NCBI GenBank assembly: GCA_002049455.2
Contig: KV918782.1
Coordinates: 62,001 to 126,000, forward strand
DNA from: Porphyra umbilicalis
Lineage: Eukaryota > Rhodophyta > Bangiophyceae > Bangiales > Bangiaceae
Length of the DNA: 64,000 bases
Direction: 5' to 3'
Below, in pieces: positions 21,885 to 34,390 of this stretch; position 1 is the first letter of the stretch, and each line of letters opens with the position of its first letter. A program made the translations under genes and the position numbers. The notes under the pieces are model-generated. The model had not been told where the DNA came from, searched no databases, and worked only from the letters and a program-made list of their open reading frames with translations.

Positions 21885-24800
21885 TGTCGCTGGTGGTCAT
21901 CGTCGTCTTCCCTGCGGTCGCTGGTCGGACGACGTTGCTCGGGTTGCGGTGTGTTCCGGCGTCGCGCGGGCCGATACCGCCGTCGACGTCGTCAGTGCGG
22001 TGCTTGGTTGCGCCGCTGTCGTCAACATGTCGGACTACGGCCGCCTTAGCGGCCCACGGTTCGCGCAGCTGGACGACGATTACAAGGTGTGGGCGGCGTA
22101 CCAGCGTGCGCAGCTCAAGAAAGAGAAGCCGTGGACGGCCGTCGTGACGGACCGCCCTGCTTCTGGTTCGGACGACAAGAAGTCCGACCCGGTGGTCGAA
22201 GCGTGGTACGCCATGAACGAGGCGGCGCTGGCGACCATCCAGATGTCGGTCAAGCCCGTGCATCTCAACACGGTCACGTCGGTTGACACGGCCAAGGAGG
22301 CGTGGGACGCGCTCAAGGTCATGTTCGAGGCACGTGACAATGCGCAGCTGCTGCGGCTCATGGACGAGCTGAGCAGCCTGAAGAAGGGCGACGACGAAAA
22401 CATCATCAAGTTTGCGTCGCGCGCCAAGATGATCCGGGACGAGCTTGCCATGCTCGGAAACCCGGTGGACGACAACGCGCTCGCACTGCGTGTCTTGTCG
22501 GGGCTTCCGTCAGAGTACGGGATGCTCAGGACGGTCTTGGAGAACGAGGACACCAAGCTCGTCAAGTCGGACGTGACGGCTAAGCAGCTGCAAGTGGAGC
22601 AGCGGAGCATTAGCGTCGCCGCGTCGAAGCCTTCTGGCAGTGTCAAGTCACAAGCCTTTGCTGCAGCGGCGCACAAGAAGTCGTTTGACAAGAAGTCGAT
22701 CGTGTGCTTCTACTGCAACAAGAAAGGGCACATGCAGCGCGACTGCTACAAGAAGAAGGCGGATGAGGCCAAGGGCAAGGGCAAGCCCGGCGGTGGTGGT
22801 CGTGAAGGCGGCCAAGGCGGCGGGCCCCACGCGGGTGCCGCTCTGGCCTACACTGCTTCCACCGGCAATGCCGGGAGCAGCAAGGCTCACGGGAGCACAC
22901 GCGGGTTGTCAACCTGGGTGCTCGACTCTGGCGCAACCAACCACATGGCCGCCGGGGATAAGGGCTTCACCGTCCGGACAACGGGAAGCGGGGCCTACGT
23001 CACATTGGCCAACGGCGAAAAGGTGCCCATCAAGGGGCACGGCCACGTCTCCATGGACGTTGGCAAAGGAAACACCAAGACGCGCATGGTGCTCGGGGAG
23101 GCCATGCTCGTGCCGGACCTGACTAGCAACCTGCTGTCGGTTAGAGCAGTCGACCGCAATCGAGGTGCGGTGGTGTTTGTCGACAATGCCTGCTACATTA
23201 TTAGCGACGGGGATGCTGTACGCTTGAGCGGGGTGCTCGACAAGGCGTCGGTGGTCGGCAAGGTGAACGACCTGGAGTAGTATGTGCTTAAGGTGACGCC
23301 GGTCCAGGCGTCGGCTAACGCGGCATCCACGCGCATAGCCGGGGAGGCGGAGCTGTGGCACCGTCGGTTCAACCACTTGGGGTTAGAGAACCTCAAGCGG
23401 GCGGCCACAATGGTCGACGGCATGCCGTCGTCAGTGGCAGACGCCAAGCGCGTCATTGGCACGGTGTGTGTGCCGTGTGTGGACGGCAAGATGGTTCAGG
23501 CGCCGAGCCCCCGCTCATCTACAGCGACGACCAAGTGCGAGCTGGTGCACACCGACATTGGTGGCCCACTCACGGAGTCGCTGGGTGGTTCCATCTACTT
23601 TAAGACGGCGCTGGAGGACTCCACGGGGTTCATCACGGCAACGCCTATCAAGACGAAAGGGATGGCACCGCAGGTTCTCAAGACGCGTATCAAGCAGCTT
23701 GAGACGCTAACGGGAGTCAAGGTCAAGCGCGTCCGTCATGACGGTGCCAAGGAGTACGTCACCAACGACCTCAAGGCATGGTACGAGGACAAGGGCATCA
23801 CGTCGGAGATGACAGCGCCGTACAAGTCACAGCAGAACGGCAACTCGGAGCGGGATAACCGCACGCTGATGGAGCGCGTGCGTGCTGCTCTGCTCGATGC
23901 CGGAGCGGAGGAAGGCCTGTGGGCTGAGGAGTTGGCCTCTGTCGTCCATCTGCTCAACAGGTCCCCCAAGACGGGGCTGGACGTAGCACCGCTGGAGGCC
24001 CTAACGGGTCGACGCCCCAACGTCGCGGGATTCCGCGTTTGGGGAAGTCGGGCGTGGGCGCTCAAGCCCAAGAAGCAGCGACGCAAGCTGGAGCCAAGGA
24101 CCGACGTCGGCCGCTTTGTCGGCTACACGGTCGGTGGAAAGGCCTACCGCATCCTCGAGGACGAGACGAACCAAGTCTTTGAGCGTCGAGACATGCTGAT
24201 GGAGGAGAACCCGGCTAAGGTCGAGGCGTCGGCAGTCGGGTCAAGCGCTGGTCCCCGGCTGACTGCGGACTATGACGGCGACAAGGAGGACGCCACGGAA
24301 GGGGCAATGGACATGCTCGACGCTGAACGCGGGCGAGAGGACGAGTATGCCCCCGACGACACCTCCGACAGTGATGACGAAGGCAGTGCTCCCTCCCTTT
24401 CTGAAGATAGCGAGGAGGAAGACGAAGACGGCCCCGACGGCTCGATACCGGCGGTCGGTCAAGGACCTGCTACCTGTGACAGCGCCGCACCTGGGCCTCG
24501 TCGCTCGAAACGAAAGCCAGCTCCCAAGGTAAAATGGTGGGAGAAGGAACCCGAGGCGTACCTGGCAAGCGGTACCAAGTCCTCGGCTGAAGCGGGTTGC
24601 GACCTGCACAAGCCCCCTGTGAACGAGAAGGAGGCGCGTGCTCGTCCTGATTGGCCGCGGTGGAAGCAGGCCATCAAGGAAGAAGTGGCAGCACACAAGA
24701 AGCTTGGCACCTGGTCCAAGATTAAGGTGAACAACAAGAAGTAAAAGGCCATCAAGACGCGATTCGTGTTCGACAGCAAGCACGACGCGGAGGGCAAGAT

Positions 24801-26410
24801 GACGCGCTACAAGGCCCGACTCGTGGCCCAAGGCTTCAACCAAGTGCCGGGGCGAGACTTTGACGAGACGTGGGCGCCGGTGCCCAACGCGGCTACCACA
24901 CGGGCCCTCTTTGCTGTGGCTGCAGCCACGGGCTGGGAGGTTCACCATGTCGACGTCAAGACAGCTTTCCTCAACGCCAAAATGGACAAGGAGATGTACA
25001 TTAAACTCCCTGACGGTATCGAGCCGGAGGGCGTGGAGGAGATGTGTCGGCTTAACCTTGCGCTCTAGGAGACGAAGCAGGCTGGGCGGCTGCGGGGCAT
25101 CAAGCTCGACAAGGAGCTCAAGGAGATCGGTGCAGTGCGGTCCAAGGTGGACCCGTGCCTCTACGAGTGGTGCCACCCTGTGCACGGGCGCGTCTTCATT
25201 CTAGTGTACGTCGACGACCTTATCGTGGCGGGCGAGAAGCTGGCTGGGGTTGCTGCCGTCAAGCGCTTCGTGTCGGCGAAGTTTGAAGTACGCGACATGG
25301 GGGAGGTCAACGACTTTATTGGCATGAAGGTCATGCGTGACCGTGCGGCGAAGACGCTCACTCTGAGCAACCCGGGGCACACGGCGCCGCTGCTGGAGGC
25401 GTTTGGGATGGAGACCTCCACCCCGAACAAGGAGCCAATGGCGTCAGGGGTCAAGCTGACTAAGACGGGCGAGGACTTGCTGCCGGAGGGTAACCGGTAC
25501 GCCGAGTTGGTCGGCTCCCTCCTCTACCTGTCCACCACGACAAGGCCGGACATCGCCTTTGCCGTGGGGGTGCTGTCGCGGTTCATGTCTTGCCCTGAGC
25601 AGGACCACATGCGCGCGGCAAAGGGGGTATTGCGCTACCTGCGCGGGACAACCCGGCTTGGGGTGGTTTACGGCGGCAGCGAGCCGCTGCAGGGGTTTGT
25701 CGACGCCGACTGGGTGGGCAACGTTGACGGCCGGCGGTCCACGACAGGCTTCGTCTTCACCCTCAATGGCGGGCCCATCGCGTGGGCAAGCAAGCGCCAG
25801 TCGACGGTGGCAAACTCGACGGCCGAAGCGGAGTACGTGGCCGCCGCGATGGCAACCAAGGAGGCGCTGTGGCTACGCAAGCTGCTGTCAGCGCTGGGGG
25901 TCGATGGCGGGGCCGTGCCGATGGGGGAAGACAACCAGGCTTGCCTCGCCTTGGTCAACAACGCCGAAGCCACCGGGCGTACCCAGCACGTGGACGTCGC
26001 GTACCACAAGGTGCGTGACTACGTGGCGCGCGGGGAGGTGACGTTCTACTTCCTCCCTAGCGTGGACATGCCGGCAGATGGGCTGACGAAGCCGCTGCCG
26101 GCCCCGGCGTTCATCCTGTTTCGCCGCGTCATCGGCGTTGGCTCGGATCTGGGCAGCTTGGGGCTTGGCGCTACGCCGGCCCCACGTCCTGTTTCCACGT
26201 GCTGAGCCCCTCCGTGGTCGGCGGAGGTCTGTGCCGGAGTGACCAAGGCGACACGCCGCGTACCCTTTGCGTTTGGCATCGGCTTCGCGGCGGTTTGGGC
26301 CGGTTGTGGTGGCCGGACGGTCGGCTGGGGTATGTCATGTTGCTGTCCGAGTCGGCGGGGGTCGACTGAGCCCCTTTTGTTTTTTGCACTAACGGCGATT
26401 TTTTTTAGTG

Positions 26411-26475
26411 AACGGTACCGTTACCGTCCACAAGAAAAATCGCGCAGAGTGCTTGGGACGGTATCGATACCGTCC
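26411..26475. other. Two perfect palindromes upstream of the Copia-1 3' LTR
   Basis: AACGGTACCGTT occupies 26411-26422 and the perfect 20-nt palindrome GGACGGTATCGATACCGTCC occupies 26456-26475, sharing the ACGGTA core. They lie between the end of the coding region and the 3' LTR. Their role is unknown; they could form hairpins in element RNA. Confidence 0.7.
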
Positions 26476-26516
26476 GATCCGGTGGACTTACATTAACTCC
26501 AATGTAATTGGGAGAG

Positions 26517-26939
26517 TGTTGAGCTCTGCGCAGGAATTCCATTGGAACTATACTTACACGGGGGCTCTTGGTGACTCAAGCTCGTGTACTTGTTGGCATT
26601 CCATTGTGTATGACTTGTACTTGTTTGTACTTGATTTGTGTATCTCTTGGTGAGCTCCCCCCTTGTCGTGGTGAGCTCGGGGGGGGGATTGTGCGTGGCG
26701 TGGTGACTGGATTGTGCGGCGGTGGGCGGCTTACCACCGGGGAGGCGCATGCTCCGCTTTGGGAGGTGCGCCGCAGGCCCTGCACACGCGGAGAGTGGAA
26801 GTGCCTGGGGGAGCACTGAGAGAGGGTCGTCTCTGGGACTGGCAGAGGGGTCGCCTGGGGTATATCAGGCGGTCCTAGTGGGCCCAAAGCCGCCATCCAA
26901 GTAAACCAACGCATCCACCTATCTACCTCCCGCTTCACA
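26517..26939 (+). repeat. Copia-1 3' LTR
   Basis: 423-bp copy of the 5' LTR starting TGTTGAGC and ending CTTCACA, preceded by a short purine tract (GGGAGAG) that could be the polypurine tract. It is followed by the target duplication ATGCC. Confidence 0.95.
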
Positions 26940-26944
26940 ATGCC

Positions 26945-28715
26945 GCGGGCGCCGAGCAGACGCTCCCGCCGCTGCAGGCCCCGGTAGCGACAGGGCGCCC
27001 TCGGGGGCCGGGCACGAGGTCAATGGCGACACCCACCCCCGACGGGCAATGACCATCCCCCCGCCCCCCCCTCCCGACGACAAGGCCGAGACACGCTCGC
27101 CCCCAGCAGGGGTTGGCGCCATGATGGGGGATACAGCGACGCTGCTGCCCATCAAAGGCGACAAGTCCACGCGGCGCCTTTTTCCTCACGTCAACGACGT
27201 GAGATGCTGGAACGGCGGCCCGACGGCGACCGTCCTGACAAAGCAACCGCCAGCTCCGCGGCCTGCGGCGACCGACGTCGTGTCGGGCTGGGCCTGGGCC
27301 GCGGTGCACGTGGCGGCGCAGATGGGGGCGGTCGACACCGGCGCGCCCGCCGCTGCAGGCGCCTCGCAGGCGACGACCGGGTGGTCGACGCTGCCGTACG
27401 CGTGGCTGTAGATGGGTAGTCGGTTTGGGTGCTCGTCGACACCCAGCGCCCCAGCCTTCCTGGCGGCGGCGGTGACGACACGGTGGTGGGCGACGATGGA
27501 ACGGCATTACCGGCGGCCAGCAGGCAGGGGGGCGGGGGTGTATGCCCGTTATCCGATCATATAATTAATTGGACCAGTGAGAGAGAATAAAGGCTCAGAG
27601 TTTTTCTATCGTAAAAGAGAAGAAGGAAAAAACAGATGTCGCTACGATGCGATGAACAATCTCGACGCCATGGAGAGGGAGGCACTTTGGCTGAATGCCT
27701 TGCACCTGGCCGTTTTCTGAAAGATTACTCCGAAGCCGGATGCCTTTTAGATGCGACCTGTAAGGCATGTTCACTGTGTGCAGCTTGCGGCTACCACACC
27801 TACACCTTGGTGTGGTAGGTCGTGGTGAGGAGCTTGCAGCGCCCCTCTGAAGGCGACGACAGACGGTGTGGTGTGTGAAAGACGACGGGGGGCTCCGAGG
27901 ACCGGCCCCCCAATAGCAACGTCCGTCGCCGTGGTGTGGTGGGCGAACGCAAAAGTCCCCGCGGACCCCCCAAAACAAACAATGACCGACGGCGTGGTTG
28001 TGCGGCCGACGGTGAGTGACGTCGAGCCCCCGAAACAGCAATGTCTCCGCTAGGGACAAATCCCACCGGCACGCGTCCCCAGCGCTCTTGACTGTCTCGG
28101 ACGCGCCTCCCCCCCCCCGCGCAGACCGTAGGCGCCGGCGGCAGCGATGGTTCTTGCCGCCAGCACGGTTGCCATGCCGCGGCTGTGCGCCAGCGAGACA
28201 CACAAGTGTGGACGAGCGCCCGGGGCAGGTCGGTAGTGCGTGCGGGTGCTTGCAGAAGGCAAGACGAGCCGCGGCAACAGGTGCGAGGGCAGCGGCTCGT
28301 GGTGGCTGGCGGAAGACAGGCGGAGGCAGGTGGGAGGCAGGGACAGACGAGCGGCTGCGGCAGAGGCCCGACCGCGGCAGGTGGGTGGTGGCTGCAGGCG
28401 AACAGCGGTGCCAGTTCCGCGCCAGAAGCTTGTGGGCCGACGGCGCCTGGTGGGTGGCAGCAGCAAGTGAGCGCCAGCGGCAGGCAGGCGGGCGGGCAGG
28501 GGCGGGTCCAAGGCAGCGGCAATAGGGCGGCGGTGGCGATTGGGCGGCAACGGCAGACGGGAGGCTGAGGCAGATGGGCAGAGGCAGCAGGAGGAAGGCC
28601 GACGGAAGGCAGGCGGCGCCCGGGGGTGGGCGACCGCAGCAGATGGGCAGCATGGGCAGGTTTCTAGCGGCGGCTCGTCGCCGGCTGTCACGCGGACTGC
28701 CGGCTGGGCAGGGCA
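26945..28715. other. GC-rich island, right part, and unrecognised sequence
   Basis: The GC-rich island continues from Copia-1 to about 27530. An AATAAA is present near 27588 on plus. A hairpin with 10-bp arms (CTACCACACC / GGTGTGGTAG, 8-nt loop) lies at 27791-27818. About 27900-28060 contains two to three loose ~60-bp repeats around CCCCC(A/G)AAACA.CAATG. From 28100 to 28715 lies the Pro/Ala-coding CCGCC/CTGCC-type array that follows R1 on the minus strand. No gene was recognised. Confidence 0.4.
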
Positions 28716-29172
28716 TCCAGCACCCGGTCAGCGCCCGTTGGCGGGTGGGCGGACGGGGGGGGTGGACCCTTGGCGCGGGTGGGCGCGCATCGCCGGGGTG
28801 AGAGGGTGCCCCGACGTCCGAGGTAGGTGAGCGGGCGGGGCCGGCGGGGCAGGGCGGGCGAAGCGGGGCGGGGCGACCATCGCCTGATTAAACCCCTTAC
28901 TGTCAGCCTGGCCGGCGATTGCACGTTGCAATTTGATTGGGCCAATTTGATTGGGCTGCTGTGAGAGAGAAAGAGAACAGCGTATGTTCGTCTCCATGGA
29001 GAGACAAACGAGGTTCCTCGCCGCAGCGGTGCGGCATGCAGAAAACGGCTAACAAAAAGTGGCTGAGCGTAGTTTTCTGCTGGTACTGCATACTTTGTTT
29101 TTCTGTGGGCGCATCTCATTGCGCAATGCCATGTTCGAAGCGGCCCGGCGGTGATGTGCACTGCTTGCGCTC
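28716..29172 (-). repeat. Dispersed repeat R1, inverted copy
   Basis: Inverted copy of 11092-11549, about 97% identical by eye over 457 bp, including the doubled GGCCCAATCAAATT box. Both copies end sharply at the same bases (GAGCGCAAGCAG at one side, GTGCTGGA at the other), which supports a defined repeat unit. The pair lies 17 kb apart in opposite orientation. Confidence 0.75.
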
Positions 29173-30299
29173 GAAGACAACCCCGCTCCTTGTAATTCAT
29201 AGCTGAAAAGCAGAAAAGGGTGTCTCAGTGGCAGTGTTGGTCCTGTTAACGGAGAGGGCGCTGAGGTGGGGCCGCCTCGGAGACCGACGCTGGGCGGGGC
29301 AGCCGATGCGCCAGACGTCCACAGATGCAGTGTGCAGCATGAGGTCGCGCAGGCCACTCAGTGCTTCCAGAACGCGTCAGGTACCGCTTTTTGAACACAG
29401 CTCCTCCTGTCGGCAGGGTGCGCCCGCAGTGGCCTACGTCCTTGCCAGCGTGATAGTGTGTCCCTTGCGATGACCTGGTGGTTGTCAGCACGAGTTCCTC
29501 CGGACCGCTCGGCGCGCATGCCGGCAAGGGGCTGGCCCCGCGGCCGTGGCAGCGGCGGCGGTGGCGGCGGCGGCGGCGGCGGCGGCGGCAGCTGGGGAGC
29601 CATGGGCTCTTGGAAAAGCCGCCGGCGCCCGGTACCACTTCTGACTGAGAGCCAGCGGTGAGTTGTAGTCGAGGTAGAGGCTGCCGCCACCGCGGTCGCC
29701 GCAGCGTCACATACGGTTGGAGGGAGGCAGCACGCAGATGCGCTTGTCACCTGGGACGCGACTACATGCGACAGCGCAGTGTTGGACGACACGAGCGAGG
29801 GTGGCGGCGGCGGCAGTGTGCGCGTGTGCGGCAGATACCCACTCGTCGCCGGTCGCCGCCGGCAGACGCGACGGGCGCGACAGGGGGAGGCCGACCGACC
29901 ACCGCGTGGGGCCGGCCACCGTGCCGAGTAGCGCCACGACGAAAGCATTGATTGGCCTTGCCGCTGCGGTCCACACGACAATGCCAGCGGCGGGGCTTTG
30001 GCGAAAAGCTCCAATGCCGACGACACCGCCGGGCATGGGCGGGCGACGCGAGTGACGGTCGACAGAGGGGTCGAGGTCGATCGATGCGGTGGAAGAGGAG
30101 AGAGGCGCTATACACACTGAAGGCGCCCAGAACGTATTCTGGCATGGATGCGATGCGGTCCCCTGCCTGCAGAGTACGCTTGGACTACTCCTTACCTTCT
30201 GACAGGGGATCACACGTGGCAGCGAGAGGACCGCCAGGGGACCGACGTGTCCCAAGCACCCCACCACAGTGACCTGAGAGAGAGGCTCTTTAAACGGCT
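29173..30299. other. No supported gene; GGC microsatellite
   Basis: Moderate to high GC sequence between R1 and gypsy fossil A. A GGC repeat of about 40 bp lies at 29550-29590. Several CAG and GT splice-like signals exist, but no frame carries a recognised domain. Confidence 0.4.
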
Positions 30300-32330
30300 T
30301 AAGTCCCCTCCCGAAAGTACGACGATGGAGGCCTCACGGAATTACTCTATTAGCCAGATCATCCCTGACCCAATGTACCGTCCTACCGTCCCACTAAGCG
30401 TTGGTCCCCTGGTTGCGGTATGCGTTATGCCATCCGTACATACGGAGATGCCGTCAACTGGCTTCTCTCGAAGTATGCGACACACGCAACTATGGCTTAC
30501 GCCTACCAAGACATCATAACGATGAAGCAACAAGAGAACGAGGCGCCCACGGCCTTTGGTCACCGCGTGGAAACGCAATGCGACCTCCTGAACGGTTTGT
30601 TCGACATCCAAGACTTTAAGGACGTCTTCATCACTGGTCTTTCGGACCTTGTGCAAGCGCACGTGCGGGTCTTGAATGACCAATTCCCGGATCGGACTTT
30701 TTCCGAGACTGTTGCTACCGCCCGGATGTACTGAAACAGCACCTACAAGCTGCGCTTGCAGCTCAAGATGACCGGCCCAACGGCAATCAAAGTCGCTCAC
30801 GCGACATAGGACCAGCGAACGACGACGGAACCACCGTTCACACCGGTTCGCACCACGCCGCCCCCGCGAGCCACCGTCCCTCGACCCAATCGGGATGACA
30901 TCTGTGACATTTGTATGGAGCCGGGGCCTTTCGCTACACAGTGTGCCGAGCCATATCGCCCTCGCGAACTTCGCCAACCGCTTATCGGCGTTCATTCCAT
31001 TGCCGTCGGCAACGTCCAGAAAGACGAGGTCGACCATTCGGCCGACGCTGTCGACGACTCGAAAGACGCCTAGGCCGGGTGTTCGACTTGGGCTTGCCCG
31101 GCGGAACGCGAAAGCATCCGGTTACAAGATTTCTGCGCCGTGCCTCACGGCACTACGAGATCGCCGCCACGCTTGGCCCGTGCATGCGTGTGCTGCGGGG
31201 CTGCCGCCCTGTACTTGACACGGGCGCCAGGGTGAACATAGTGCGAACTGGTGTTCTCCCTGCGAACTGGATGGCTGACGCCGAGGAGTTGACCACACTT
31301 CCGCGCATCCGAGATGCAAACATCAACCGACTTGTGACGAAGTATGCCATACATCTGTATGAAGACACTGGTGGTGTACGTCTGTTTCACCGATTCCTCG
31401 TTTCCGACAACTTGTCAGTCCCGTGAAACCTTGGCACCGAGTTTATTGAACAAAACATTGAGGAAATATGTCCGCGTTTGCATAAGATCGTCTGGCAGCA
31501 GCACGTGCGCTGCACGGAGGAACTGCCTCGGCCAACGCCAATCTTGGCTTGTCTTAATGACAGCGCCTGGGACCGCCATTGGCAAGACAAACCCGCAAGG
31601 GTGCGAGCCTGTAAAACGGTACGCGTCGACGGACAAGAGGAGTGGTTCATGGCTACATGAGATACTCCCGGTATGGTTACCATCACCTCGAACGCTCGGT
31701 TATGCCGACATAAGTCAATGGCGGTCGCCCGCGGCCTCGACATCGTCAAGCCCGACGAACCCTTCTTAGTCAAGTTATGAAACTTTGGCAACGACCAAGT
31801 CATTGTTCGCAAGAACGCAACCTTGGGGCTTGCAAAACCCAATCAAGGGCCGATGTTGTCGGCCGTCTTGGATGAAAACAATCAAAAAGATGGAACCGAC
31901 ACTTCATCGGACGACGCGAGTCGTGACCCACTCGAGGATCTCCACCTCAGTGAGGCTCCCGAGTATCTGCATGAGCAGATTCGAGACATGCTTAAGACAC
32001 ATTCGTCGATGTGGGATGGAAGCCTGGAAGTCATCCTTGCTACACAGCACGCCATCGTCGCTCCTCCAGACGCTCTGCCCATACGGGCTCAACCCCAACT
32101 CACCGGGCCGTTCAAACGGCAGATCATCTCTGATCGGATCAACAAGATGTCGAGCCTCAACGTCATTTCCCCCAGCCATGGTGCTTGGGAAAGCCCCGTG
32201 GTAAGTGTAACAAAGAAGAACGGCAAAGCCCGATTCTGTGTCGACTATCGTCGGTCAAACAACATCACGAAGAAGGATGCTTATACCTTGCCTCGGATGG
32301 AGGACTGTTGTGCTACAATTGGCGCTCCGG
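30300..32330 (+). mobile_element. Gypsy fossil A, 5' part (gag, protease, reverse transcriptase start)
   Basis: Ty3/gypsy-type sequence. A gag helical domain at 30420-30734 contains YGDAVNWLLSKYATHATMAY and FKDVFITGLSDLVQAHVRVLND. A cysteine motif CDICMEPGPFATQC is near 30905. The aspartic protease motif VLDTGARVNIV is near 31213. The start of reverse transcriptase is near 32100-32330 (INKMSSLNVISPSHGAWESPVVSV, ARFCVDYRR). It is closely related to gypsy fossil B/C. Heavily broken, with more than about five breaks, and interrupted by a 4.3-kb GC-rich block. No LTR could be recognised. Confidence 0.8.
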
Positions 32331-33804
32331 GTTAGACCCGCTTGTGGCAGTAGCTGCTCGCGGGACGAATCGTCCTAGCACTTTGGTTGAAGTTGTCTTG
32401 GTTGGGTTGTTTTGGGTGCGATGCCACTTGGGGACATTGTGATCGACCGTGTTCCTGTCGCCGTTTCGAATCACGGCTCTTGCTCAACTTCCCTGCAGAA
32501 CGATGACTGCGCTTCGCTCAAGGCTCGTGATGGGCAAGGGGCGCTGCAATGCCGTCGGCAGAAGACGACGAGGCGCCGGCCGGGCGTCTTCGGGGCCCGG
32601 GGTGGGATTGAGCTGGAGCGCTGAGCGGTGGCGGCAGGTCGTTTGCCGTGGAGAACGGACCCACAGTCCATAGACCCCGGCTACACGCACCCGTCAGTGA
32701 CTTGCGTCCCAGCCGCTTCGGAACGAGACGCTCGGTCCGCGGCGCGTCGCACTGGGTTTCGGGGGCCTATGTCACCTGTAACCAGGCCCTGTCATAAGTA
32801 TCGTTTTCAGCTTCGGGTACGGTATATACAACTCGTTGAATTCGAGTATGAGAACTGGCCACGTATAACTTGACGTGTATCAATACGAAATATACCTTGA
32901 AAACACGAGTACGAATCAATTCCAAAATTGATTGATTTGGAACAGCTGCCGATCTTTAGCAGCGCCAAGCGCCTATTTTTCCCGAGCATGTCGGATCCGT
33001 TCCGTCACGTGAGTCATTCTGTTTGCAGCGCTGCCAACGGCTCGCGTGAGAATTCTGACGGGCGCCCTTTGGCGAGCACACCACGGTTCGGAAAATCCAC
33101 CCCAACTAGAACCTTTTTGTATTCAAATCAAGTCCAAATATCAACTGGTACTTCGCGAAGGTGAAATGACATTATTGCATTCGATTGGCGCGCTCTTCTG
33201 GGTTTAACTCCGCTGTCGGTCGGAATTGATAGATACCCACGGCTACCTACTCAATTGTTGATATGGGTGTGGGTGCCAGCCGCCTTGCTGCCTACGGGTA
33301 CGGGAGTTCAGACACTAACACCAGTAAAAACACCTTCTCACAATATACGTATGGCAGGCCCTGCCTGTAACCCGTCGGCGGATCGGGCCTCGCTGGTGGT
33401 GCGGCACCCACCATAGAACCTGTGCCGATGAAGGTGGCGGAAGGCTGCACGGAGCGCAGCGCCCTGAGGTCCGGTAGGGCAAGCAACATCTTTGTCTTCC
33501 GCTTGCGGTGTCGGCGACAAGGGCCGTTGCACGAGACAGTCCCAAGGTGTTGACTCAACTACCACATTCAAGGTCAGCTACGAGGTGTCGCGCACCAAAA
33601 TGTCGCGTGGCTATGACCGCGACAAGCTGGGCGCATGCTAGAAGCGCATCCACCAAGAAGGACGAGATAAGACGCGAAGGCCGATCCGGACGTGACTTTC
33701 GGGAGGATCACTGACCGCAGCGACAGCAGATTGAGTTGGAACTCTAGAGGAAAGGGAGGCGCGCCGTGTGCCGCTGGGGCCGCGGTGTCAACGGTAGTGC
33801 AGCG

Positions 33805-34390
33805 ATCGAGCCGTGGGCCGTCTCCACCGAGGACGTCTCCTTCCGCCTCAGATCGACTCGGCCGTCGTGGTCACGGCGACGATGCAGCTGCTGGCGTACC
33901 GCACGCGGAGGACGCTTATTGGTGCTCAGCGCCTTCCGCCGTGGGAGTGGCGGGATGACCAGCACCGTCAGCGTCGCGTCGGGGGCGTGGCCCTGGCGTA
34001 CGACAAGGTTGGGACGAGACGGGGTGGCGACGCCACAACGGCGCATTGGCGCGGTGGAACGCGGCCAGCCGCCTCGCCGACGCGTCGTTATAGACGCCAA
34101 TGCCTAGATCAAGACGTGGGCGGTCTCCGCCGAGGACGTCTTCCTCTGCCTCGGATCGACTCGGCCGTCGCGGTCACGGCGGCGATGCCGGTGCTCGCGC
34201 ACCCCACGTGGGGCATGCTGATTGGTGCTCAGCGCCTCCCGCAGTGGAGGTGGCGGGGCGACCAGCACTGGCAGCGTCGCGTCGGGCGCGTGGCCCCGCT
34301 GGACGACAAGGTCTTGACACGACGTGGTGGCGACGCCGTAACGGCGCATCGGCCATGGAAACTGCGGCAAAGCGGCGCTGACGCGCCGTC
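33805..34390. repeat. Tandem duplication, unit about 303 bp
   Basis: The stretch from GTCTCCACCGAGGACGTC (33820) recurs from GTCTCCGCCGAGGACGTC (34123), and the similarity continues for most of 300 bp (GATCGACTCGGCCGTCG, ATTGGTGCTCAGCGCC and others align at the same offset). The copies have diverged by roughly 15-20% by eye. Confidence 0.75.

Larger units (their letters stand above)
21448..26939 (+). mobile_element. Copia-1, LTR retrotransposon, nearly complete and young (fossil)
   Basis: Full-length Ty1/copia element of 5.49 kb with both LTRs, flanked by the 5-bp target duplication ATGCC (21443-21447 and 26940-26944). The gag start is near 22027 (MSDYGRLSGP), with a CCHC zinc knuckle CFYCNKKGHMQRDC near 22710. 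The protease motif WVLDSGATNHM is near 22915 and GAG_pre-integrase (LWHRRFNHLGLENLKRA) near 23355. Integrase covers about 23530-24060 (TDIGGPL, HDGAKEY, QQNGNSERDN). Reverse transcriptase covers about 24650-25300 (YKARLVAQGFNQ, VYVDDLIVAG). RNase H covers about 25660-26080 (DADWVGNVDGRRSTTG, AEAEYVAA). Gene order PR-IN-RT-RH is copia type. The two LTRs differ at about seven positions over 422 bp, so insertion is recent. The coding region carries about three breaks. Confidence 0.95.

Noticed and set aside
11092-29172. R1 copies as LTRs of one 18-kb element
   Set aside because: They are inverted relative to each other and lack TG...CA ends, primer site and target duplication.
29550-29590. Coding poly-Gly tract
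   Set aside because: Pure GGC microsatellite in unrecognised sequence with no supported frame around it.
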